Shown: positions 57,717 to 64,000 of the stretch, one piece after another | How positions within the stretch are numbered: position 1 is the stretch's first letter | How the letters are laid out: every line of letters starts with the position of its first letter | Source: Rhodoligotrophos appendicifer | GTDB taxonomy: Bacteria > Pseudomonadota > Alphaproteobacteria > Rhizobiales > Im1 | Length of the DNA: 64,000 nucleotides | Assembly: GCF_007474605.1 (NCBI RefSeq) | Contig: NZ_VHKL01000002.1 | Span: 62,001 to 126,000, forward strand | Reading direction: 5' to 3' | Program-made: the position numbers and the translations under genes | The notes under the pieces: generated by a model | What the model saw: only the letters and a program-made list of their open reading frames with translations | The model's database searches: none | What the model was told of the DNA's origin: nothing

Positions 57717-58524
57717 TCCCAACCCTCCGCGCGAGCTCGCAAGGCCCCGGTTTCTCCCGGTTCGCCGCGTCCATCTTGGCGGCGAGGCTGGATCGTGTCG
57801 ACAGATTCCGCAACGTCAGTCGTTGCGACAATGGCTGCGCTCGTTTTGAGCGTCTTCACCAAAGGATGCGGCAAATCCGGCCAAGACCTCAGGTGGTCGA
57901 GCTGTGGAGGGCAGCAATTCTCACGATAAAAATCGAACATCATGTTGCATGAAAAGGATATTTTTGGGTTATCTGTAAACTTATGCTTTATATATCGGCG
58001 TAAAGTGAAAAACAGTTGAGTTATAATTTAAAGATTTTGCCCGTTGACTTCGTGCAGCAAGAAACCTCAAATAACGGCTGACTCGTCGGCGAGGCCCACG
58101 AGATCCACCGGAGCACAAGACAGCATGTGTATTTCGACGATCGCGTTGCCTTAGAGTTCCTGGAAGAATGAGTTCCGTAACCCTGCTCAATGTAAGGCCT
58201 TGCACAGTGGCTCCGACTCCGAAGAGCCGCCTCATCCGATCAAAGTTCGCATTATTCCGGAAACCCTAGCGGGGTTCGCGGGTCAGTATTCGCAAACGTT
58301 CCCAGCAGCGTCGCGCCGCCGTTCAGATCCTCACCGTCTCACGCTCCGGGTGTCTTCACCTCGGAGTGCGGTAGCCATCCTGGCGTGCATCGTCGAGAGG
58401 CGAGCCTCTCCCGGGACAGGTGCCCGTCGCTGAGCGGCCGAATCCCGAGCGACAGGCTCAGGTCGCCGGTCGGCAGTCTGTGCGGCGAGGAAATTACCAG
58501 TGCGCCACAAACACATACAGAGCC
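57717..58524. other. 808-bp non-coding spacer
   Basis: No convincing gene is seen on either strand. From about 57930 to 58070 the sequence becomes AT-rich (runs such as TTTTTGGG, TTTATATAT, TATAATTTAAAG), unlike its neighbours, with a TATAAT at 58022 that could serve a plus-strand promoter for the polysaccharide operon. Short frames at 57554-57943, 57981-58235 and 58200-58433 lack coding character. Confidence 0.6.
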
Positions 58525-59505
58525 GTGAAAATCCTCATCCCAAATTATCCGTCCCCGGACAGTTTCGCGGATAATGCGGTCTATACACTGCGGAAAATGG
58601 GTCATGAGGTGGACACTCTGCCCTTTGCCCCTCCGCGAAACGTCCTGGCCCGCGGCATCGCCGAGCTCCGATCGAAAGCCTTTCCCCATTACTGGTCCGC
58701 CGCCGAACGCTGGGCCGTGGGACGGGCCCGCCAGACGCGCTGCGACCTGGTCCTGTGTCTCACCCAGAGCCTGCGCGAGGATGTGCTGGCCGAGCTCAAG
58801 CGGCATAAGGTGAGAAGACTGGCCGCCTGGTGGGGAGATCCGCCCGCCAATATGCGCGGCATGGGGCTGCTCTCGGACGCCTGGGACGCGATCTTCCTCA
58901 AGGATGCTCTGGCCGTACGCAAATTCCGTACGGTCGGACTGCATGCCGAGCTCCTGCACGAGGCCTTCAATCCCGACTGGCACCAGCGGAGGTTTGGTGC
59001 GATCGGCGGCGAGATCGTCGTGGCCGGAAATTATTATGGCTACCGACAATTCATCGTTCGGCGGCTGATCGAGGCCGGATTGCCGGTGGCGCTGTACGGC
59101 TTTCCCCCTCCACGATGGGCGGATCCAACGATCAAGGCGGCGCATCGTGGCAGCTTTATCGTCAGGATGGAGAAGAGTGCGATCTTCGGCAGCGGAATCG
59201 CCTGCCTGAACTCGACCACCCTGGCCGAAGGCGACAGCCTGAATTGCCGTGCCTTCGAGATCGCCGGCGCCTGCGGCCTGCACCTGATCGAGGATCGCCC
59301 CGCGGTCGCCGGCTGCTTCGAGCCCGGCACCGAAGTGCTGGTCTATCGGTCCATCGACGATATTACCGAATTCGTCGCGAAAGCCCAGCGGGATCCGGCT
59401 TGGGCCCTGTCCATCCGGGAGGCCGGGTCTCGGCGAGCCCATGCGGAACACAGCTACCGGCAGCGGCTCGAGCTGATTTTGCGCCGCGTCAAACTCATGA
59501 CCTGA
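58525..59505 (+). CDS. CgeB-like glycosyltransferase
   Basis: 326 residues from GTG 58525 (VKILIPNYPSPDSFADN). The N-terminal Rossmann-like half contains AAWWGDPPANMRGMGLL near 95-111 and a variant DAIFLKD near 115; the C-terminal half has a glycosyl-transferase-1-like end: GSGIACLNSTT and FEIAGACGLHLIEDRP near 255-270. This pattern fits CgeB/spore-coat-type transferases (GT4-like). It probably adds a sugar to a surface polysaccharide. First gene of the operon. Confidence 0.82.
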   Translation: MKILIPNYPSPDSFADNAVYTLRKMGHEVDTLPFAPPRNVLARGIAELRSKAFPHYWSAAERWAVGRARQTRCDLVLCLTQSLREDVLAELKRHKVRRLAAWWGDPPANMRGMGLLSDAWDAIFLKDALAVRKFRTVGLHAELLHEAFNPDWHQRRFGAIGGEIVVAGNYYGYRQFIVRRLIEAGLPVALYGFPPPRWADPTIKAAHRGSFIVRMEKSAIFGSGIACLNSTTLAEGDSLNCRAFEIAGACGLHLIEDRPAVAGCFEPGTEVLVYRSIDDITEFVAKAQRDPAWALSIREAGSRRAHAEHSYRQRLELILRRVKLMT

Positions 59506-59531
59506 CCCTCAGAGCCACCAGCGGAGTCCTC

Positions 59532-60647
59532 TTGTCCATCAGCTATCCCGTCTCGCGGCCGTCCATCACGGCCCTTGAGATCCAATATGTGACCGACGCG
59601 GTGCGCTCCGGCTGGATCTCCTCGCTGGGGTCCTATATCAGCCGCTTCGAGGCTGATTTCGCGGCGCTGTGCGGCACGAAACATGCCGTTTCGGTGTGCA
59701 ACGGGACGGCGGCGCTGCATCTGGCGCTCTTGGCGATGGGCATCGAGCGGGGAGACGAGGTCATCGTACCGGACCTTTCCTTCATCGCAACGGCCAATGC
59801 CGTTCTGATGGCGGGCGCGACGCCGGTGTTCTGCGACGTGGACCCCTTCACATTATGCCTCGATCCGAGGCTTCTGGAGGGGCTGCTGACCGGGCGGACG
59901 AAAGCCATCATGCCAGTGCATCTCTATGGCCATCCCGCGGACATGCGGGCCATCGTGGATGTGGCGAACAGGCACGGACTGCTGGTCATCGAAGATGCTG
60001 CCGAAGCGCATGGTGCGACCATCGAGGGGCAGCCGGTGGGATCGTTCGGGGCGTGCGGGACCTTCAGCTTCTATGGCAACAAGAACCTCACCACCGGCGA
60101 AGGCGGGATGGTGGTCACCGACGATGGTCTCCTGGCGCAGCGCTGCCGTTTGCTGAGGGATCACGCCATGAGCGGGCAGAGGCGTTATTGGCACCAGGAG
60201 CTCGGCTATAATTACCGCATGACCAATCTCCAGGCGGCCGTCGGCTGCGCTCAGCTCGATCGCGCCGAGGCCTTGCTGGGAGGCAGGCGCGCTCTCTTCA
60301 AGCTCTATCAGGACCGGCTCGCCTCGCATCCCGGCCTGCGCCTCAACCGGACGGCCAACTGGGCCGGCAACAGCTTCTGGATGGTCTGCGTCGAAATCGA
60401 CGGGCTGGACGAGGCCCGCCGCGATGCCTTCATGGGGTTGCTGAAGCAGCGGGGCGTGGACACACGGCCCTATTTCCATCCCATGTCGGACATGCCCTAT
60501 CTGAGAGCAGCCGATACGCCACAAGCCCACAGGCTGTCCCCGATCGGGCTCAACTTGCCGACCTATGTAGGCCTGGAGGACCGGGATGTGGATGCCATCG
60601 TCGGCACCCTGGTCCAGACAGCGCGCGAACTGTCTCTGATTGCTTAA
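59532..60647 (+). CDS. DegT/DnrJ/EryC1/StrS sugar aminotransferase
   Basis: 371 residues from TTG 59532 (GGAG 6 nt upstream); an earlier in-frame start is not visible. PLP-dependent aminotransferase: YVTDAVRSGWISSLG, CNGTAALHLALLAMGIERGDEVIVPD near 53-78, IEDAAEAHGA near 155 and the PLP Lys in FSFYGNKNLTTGEGG near 178-192. It makes amino-deoxy sugars on NDP-4-ketosugars for polysaccharide units. Confidence 0.9.
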   Translation: MSISYPVSRPSITALEIQYVTDAVRSGWISSLGSYISRFEADFAALCGTKHAVSVCNGTAALHLALLAMGIERGDEVIVPDLSFIATANAVLMAGATPVFCDVDPFTLCLDPRLLEGLLTGRTKAIMPVHLYGHPADMRAIVDVANRHGLLVIEDAAEAHGATIEGQPVGSFGACGTFSFYGNKNLTTGEGGMVVTDDGLLAQRCRLLRDHAMSGQRRYWHQELGYNYRMTNLQAAVGCAQLDRAEALLGGRRALFKLYQDRLASHPGLRLNRTANWAGNSFWMVCVEIDGLDEARRDAFMGLLKQRGVDTRPYFHPMSDMPYLRAADTPQAHRLSPIGLNLPTYVGLEDRDVDAIVGTLVQTARELSLIA

Positions 60648-61296
60648 GCGGCTGCTCCTGCATCTGTGGGAGGACGTGATCCGCGGAGTGAGCGGACCCG
60701 TGGGCATCCGTCTGCGACGCGGCTACTACCGGCGGCGATTGAAGCGTTGCGGCGACGCTGTCACCATCGCGCCGGGCGTCTGCTTCACGGCGCCGGAATG
60801 CATCTCGCTGGGGGACAATGTCTGGATCGACCAAAATTGCATTCTGATCGCCGGTGCCCCTCTCTCTGGAACGCCTGGGCATTGTTCTCACGACGACGGC
60901 GAGGCTGGGATCGGCGAAATCGTGATCGGCCACCATTCTCATGTGGGGATCGGGACGATCATCCAGGGCCATGGGGGGGTGAGGGCAGGGGATGCCTTCA
61001 CCACATCCGCGGGGGTGAAGATCTATTCCTTCTCAAATGATTTCCGGCGGTGCCGGGATGGAACCATGCGCTGGGGCGAAAGCGACCCACACACCATTCT
61101 GAGCCCGGTGCGGTTCGGGAGGAATGTCTGGTTGGGGTTGAACTCGATCGTAATCGGCCACTCCATCGGGTCCGACAGCTTCGTGAAGCCAAATGCGGTC
61201 GTGTGTTCGTCATTCCCGGAGAACTCGCTGATCGAGGGGGCTCCGGCACTCCGCAAGGGCGCACGATTCGAGGATTCCGCGGTGGCATCCCGGTGA
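60640..61296 (+). CDS. left-handed beta-helix acyltransferase
   Basis: 218 residues from TTG 60640, overlapping the aminotransferase gene by 8 nt. Hexapeptide-repeat (LbH) pattern throughout: VTIAPGVCFTAPECISLGDNVWIDQNCIL, IGEIVIGHHSHVGIGTIIQ, FGRNVWLGLNSIVIGHSIG and FVKPNAVV. The conserved His of the acyltransferase active site is probably in GHHSHVG. It likely acetylates a sugar or amino sugar made by the preceding enzyme. Confidence 0.88.
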   Translation: MLKRLLLHLWEDVIRGVSGPVGIRLRRGYYRRRLKRCGDAVTIAPGVCFTAPECISLGDNVWIDQNCILIAGAPLSGTPGHCSHDDGEAGIGEIVIGHHSHVGIGTIIQGHGGVRAGDAFTTSAGVKIYSFSNDFRRCRDGTMRWGESDPHTILSPVRFGRNVWLGLNSIVIGHSIGSDSFVKPNAVVCSSFPENSLIEGAPALRKGARFEDSAVASR

Positions 61297-62696
61297 CGTC
61301 CATCCTACCGGAGATCTGGGCGGTCGGCGTGACATGGATCGTCCTGGTGCTGCTCGTCGCGCGGATGACGCAGCGGTCGCCGCTGGGCAGCGTGGGCTTG
61401 CCGATCGCCTTCCTGTTGTCGATGTCGTTCCTCTATTGCGGCTTTGCCTCCTATGGCGTGCCCGGCTATTCCCATATGCGGCCGGACGGGCGGCTGTACC
61501 TTCAGAGCTACGGGTTCACGGAGGAGACCGTTCTCGTCGGGGCGAAGGCTTCGCTGCTCGGCGTCTTCGGCTTTGCGCTCGGGTGCTGGGTTTCCGAACG
61601 CCGGGCCCTGCGGCACGCACGGCAGCCGGTGCGAAGGGCGAGCTTCAGCCCCTCAGCCAATCGAGAGCTGATGATGGTGCTGGGGGCATTCGGCCTTGCA
61701 GGCTTCCTGGCGGCGGGGACCAGCCTGCCGATCCCGATGCTGCAGGCGGTTCTCCAAGTCGGACGGAACGTGGCCGTCGTGGCGATCTGCCTGGGTGCCG
61801 TGATCGCCGCCCTGTCCGGGCGGAGCACCGGGCGATGGATGGCCTTGGCCTGCGTCATTCCCATGACCTATCTCGTTGCGTTCGGATTTACGTCCTACGG
61901 CTTCATCGTCCTGACCATCTTTCTCGGCTTCTGGCTGTGCAACTTCGTACCGCGGCGCTGGGGAGAGTTGCGGCTGACCGCGGGGGCCGCGATCGGCGGC
62001 TATGGACTGCTCTCCCTGTTCGTGACTTGGATGTCCTTCCGGGACCAGCTCAGGGCCGTGCTGTGGAGTGACGCGGGCCTGTTCGCGCGGTTGGGGGCAG
62101 TCGCCGACGCGGTTGCCAGGTCCGAATTCCTGTCGCCCTGGAACTTCGCCAGCCTCGACCAGATCAATGGGCGGCTCAACCAGTATATCTTCGTCGGCAA
62201 GATGATCGAGTGGCATGCCCAGGTGCCGGGCCTCAGGCTCTATGGCGAGACCCTCTATCTGGCGCTCCTGGCCTGGATGCCGCGCTTCCTCTGGCCCGGA
62301 AAACCCGAAATGGGCGGCAGCCAGTTCGTTGCCGAGCATACCGGCATGCGGTTCTCGGAGCGTGCGACCTTCGGTGCGGGGCCAGTGTTCGAGTTCTACG
62401 TGAATTTCGGCCACGCGGGAGTGCTTCTCGGGTTCTTCGCCCTCGGCCTGTTCATCCATTTCGTGGACAAGAAGGCGGCGCTGGGATTGCGGGAGTGGCG
62501 GCCTATGAGCTTTGCCGGCTGGTTCGCAGCCGGCATGGCCTTCATCGCACCGCTCACCGACTTCTTCTTCATGGTGAATACGGCGGTGATCTCCGCGGCC
62601 CTGATCTGGGCGATCAGCCAGTTTCTGCAGAGCGGACATGCTCCTCGCCGCCGGGATGCCGCACGCGGGAAGATGACCGGGGCCCGTCACCGGTGA
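61293..62696 (+). CDS. polysaccharide (O-antigen-like) polymerase, membrane protein
   Basis: 467 residues from GTG 61293, overlapping the previous stop codon (GTGA). About 11-12 hydrophobic segments with a large outer loop (about 335-365, including QVPGLRLYGETLYLALLAWMP). The layout of Wzy-type polymerases is matched but sequence identity is weak, as is normal for them. It would assemble repeat units in the inner membrane. Position in the cluster supports the call. Confidence 0.75.
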   Translation: MTSILPEIWAVGVTWIVLVLLVARMTQRSPLGSVGLPIAFLLSMSFLYCGFASYGVPGYSHMRPDGRLYLQSYGFTEETVLVGAKASLLGVFGFALGCWVSERRALRHARQPVRRASFSPSANRELMMVLGAFGLAGFLAAGTSLPIPMLQAVLQVGRNVAVVAICLGAVIAALSGRSTGRWMALACVIPMTYLVAFGFTSYGFIVLTIFLGFWLCNFVPRRWGELRLTAGAAIGGYGLLSLFVTWMSFRDQLRAVLWSDAGLFARLGAVADAVARSEFLSPWNFASLDQINGRLNQYIFVGKMIEWHAQVPGLRLYGETLYLALLAWMPRFLWPGKPEMGGSQFVAEHTGMRFSERATFGAGPVFEFYVNFGHAGVLLGFFALGLFIHFVDKKAALGLREWRPMSFAGWFAAGMAFIAPLTDFFFMVNTAVISAALIWAISQFLQSGHAPRRRDAARGKMTGARHR

Positions 62697-63841
62697 GCGT
62701 GCGCCCGAGGCTGTCCGACACGGCGGCCATCCTGATCTCGCCGGGCGCGGTCGACGCCTATCCGCCGGTGCAGTGTCAGGCGCGGCTTCTCAGCGAGGCC
62801 GGCTATGCGGTCGAGGTGGTGACGACCTTTCGCAAAGGTGCGCAGGCCATGGCCTTCGCTGCTCCTGGCGTGAAGGTCACGATCGTGCACCCGCCCTGGT
62901 GCCGCGGCCTCAGCCGGATGCACCGAACGACCAGCTTCCTCGCCAAGATCACTGCCGCGAGACTGGCAGCACGCGGCAAGCGGCTGGTGGAAATCGCGTT
63001 CGATCCGCTGGGGATGCTCTATAGCGACATGGCGCCCTTTCGGCCCAGCCTCCGCGGCGCACATTTTCATGAAAGCCTGCAGCATATCGAAACAAGCCGC
63101 GTGGAGCAGCGGCTGCGCCTGTCGCTCGGGCGCTACCAGTTCTGCATGGCCCCCGATGAGGATCGAGCCCAGCATATCAGGACAGTGCTCAGTCTGAAGG
63201 ACAGGTTCCTGGTGGTGCCCAACTACCCTTTGCGTGACGGTGCCGGAGAGACATTGCAGGTGGGGAAGACACCCGGTTTCGAAGTCGTCTATTGCGGCAC
63301 CATCGGAGAGACCCAGAAGATCGACATGATCGCCGCTTCCGTGGAGCAATGGCCGGGCGATGCTCAGTTCACCATCATCGGCGACGACGCCTCGCCCCTG
63401 GCGACACGGTTGAAGTCGGGCCTGTCGTCAAGGGTCAACATCGAAGGATGGATGCCCTACGACCTGCTGCGCAACAGGTTGGCGTCGGCTCGCCTCGGCA
63501 TCAGCCTCCTGGAGGGGGCATCCTTCCAGTGGCGATCCGCGTTGGGCGCGAGCAACAAGCGCTACCAGTATATGCAGGCGGGGCTGGCTCAGATCGGAGA
63601 CGGCAATCCAGGGGTGCCAGGCCTCATCGAGGGCAACGGGATCGGGATTTGCCTGAAGACTGTCTCTCCTGGCGACATTGCGGCGGCGGTTGCACTCTAC
63701 TGCAACACTCCAGAGCGATGCGTGATGGAGGGGCGGCGGGCGCGCCGGCTCTATTGGCAGAGATACAATTATGATCGTTGCTTTGCCCCGGTGATCGAGA
63801 TGATCGAGCACAGGTTGCAGCACCAGGCGCTGGCGTCCTAG
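62693..63841 (+). CDS. glycosyltransferase, GT4-like
   Basis: 382 residues from GTG 62693, overlapping the polymerase stop (GTGA); another GTG at 62699 is possible. N-terminal half: SPGAVDAYPPVQCQARLLSEAGYAVEVVTTF. C-terminal half: VVYCGTIGETQKIDMI, the IIGDDAS segment, VNIEGWMPYDLL and LGISLLEG near 270, the usual GT-B donor side. Donor and acceptor unknown. Confidence 0.82.
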   Translation: MSVRPRLSDTAAILISPGAVDAYPPVQCQARLLSEAGYAVEVVTTFRKGAQAMAFAAPGVKVTIVHPPWCRGLSRMHRTTSFLAKITAARLAARGKRLVEIAFDPLGMLYSDMAPFRPSLRGAHFHESLQHIETSRVEQRLRLSLGRYQFCMAPDEDRAQHIRTVLSLKDRFLVVPNYPLRDGAGETLQVGKTPGFEVVYCGTIGETQKIDMIAASVEQWPGDAQFTIIGDDASPLATRLKSGLSSRVNIEGWMPYDLLRNRLASARLGISLLEGASFQWRSALGASNKRYQYMQAGLAQIGDGNPGVPGLIEGNGIGICLKTVSPGDIAAAVALYCNTPERCVMEGRRARRLYWQRYNYDRCFAPVIEMIEHRLQHQALAS

Positions 63842-63845
63842 ACCT

Positions 63846-64000
63846 TTGGCGACCATCAACTTCATCTCCAACCTTGCGGAGGATTTGACGGGCGGCGGGT
63901 ACTCAGCGCGGAACAGGGCGGTGCTCAAGGCGCTGCGGCGTGACTATGAGGTGCGCTATGTGGGACCCATCGATCCGCCGGCCGCGCCACATCGCAAGCT
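63846..64000 (+). CDS. probable glycosyltransferase, partial (runs off window)
   Basis: TTG at 63846 opens a frame that stays open to the end of the window (51 codons): LATINFISNLAEDLTGGGYSARNRAVLKALRRDYEVRYVGPIDPP. The pattern fits the acceptor-side start of a GT-B glycosyltransferase. It begins 4 bp after the preceding gene in the same operon. Confidence 0.55.
   Translation, partial: MATINFISNLAEDLTGGGYSARNRAVLKALRRDYEVRYVGPIDPPAAPHRK

Overview
The window looks like a chromosomal segment of a high-GC alphaproteobacterium, probably Hyphomicrobiales or a related order. This is inferred from the GC-rich codon use, the Rhizobiales-type Nudix protein, groESL under a CIRCE element, the DUF4142/YflT-type stress proteins and the large investment in TRAP transporters and acyl-CoA metabolism. 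No rRNA, tRNA, CRISPR array, insertion sequence or phage gene was recognised.

Region 1 (1-6.9 kb) is housekeeping and stress: glycerol kinase with a clear terminator, small GNAT, DUF2934 and Nudix proteins, a YflT-like protein with a His-rich insert, a secreted DUF4142 protein, an EamA transporter and a VanZ-like membrane protein.

Region 2 (6.9-43.4 kb) is a 36-kb catabolic island. It encodes six TRAP solute-binding proteins (one frameshifted), two TRAP permease pairs, five SDRs, one MDR oxidoreductase, two luciferase-like flavin monooxygenases each near a nitroreductase, a flavin reductase with an unusual N-terminal extension, a thiolase, an amidase, an alpha/beta hydrolase, an acyl-CoA dehydrogenase, an enoyl-CoA hydratase, an HMG-CoA-lyase-type enzyme, an AtuA-family protein, two CoA-transferases and two complete split (alpha + beta) ATP-dependent CoA ligases. 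Thirteen of these genes form one tightly packed minus-strand run (36165 down to 21773). The gene set suggests uptake of carboxylated, possibly isoprenoid or alicyclic compounds, activation to CoA thioesters, oxygenation and beta-oxidation-like breakdown ending in a retro-aldol lyase step. The substrate is unknown. A GntR/UTRA regulator lies in the island, and a short pseudo-palindrome, CTAT-N-R-ACAG, recurs at the heads of most transcription units including gntR itself, suggesting a common regulon.

Region 3 (43.4-57.7 kb) is mostly core functions: a membrane class III nucleotide cyclase, purU, groES-groEL with CIRCE and terminator, small hypothetical proteins, an ornithine cyclodeaminase-family gene divergent from a LysR regulator, an MFS transporter, lon, an Hsp20 protein and a stand-alone B12-binding protein whose layout resembles glutamate mutase.

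Region 4 (57.7-64 kb) starts with an 808-bp non-coding, partly AT-rich spacer and continues with a polysaccharide biosynthesis operon: two complete glycosyltransferases, a DegT aminotransferase, a left-handed beta-helix acyltransferase, a polymerase-like membrane protein and a partial glycosyltransferase. Its genes overlap or nearly abut, and all six start at inferred GTG or TTG codons. The operon runs off the window.
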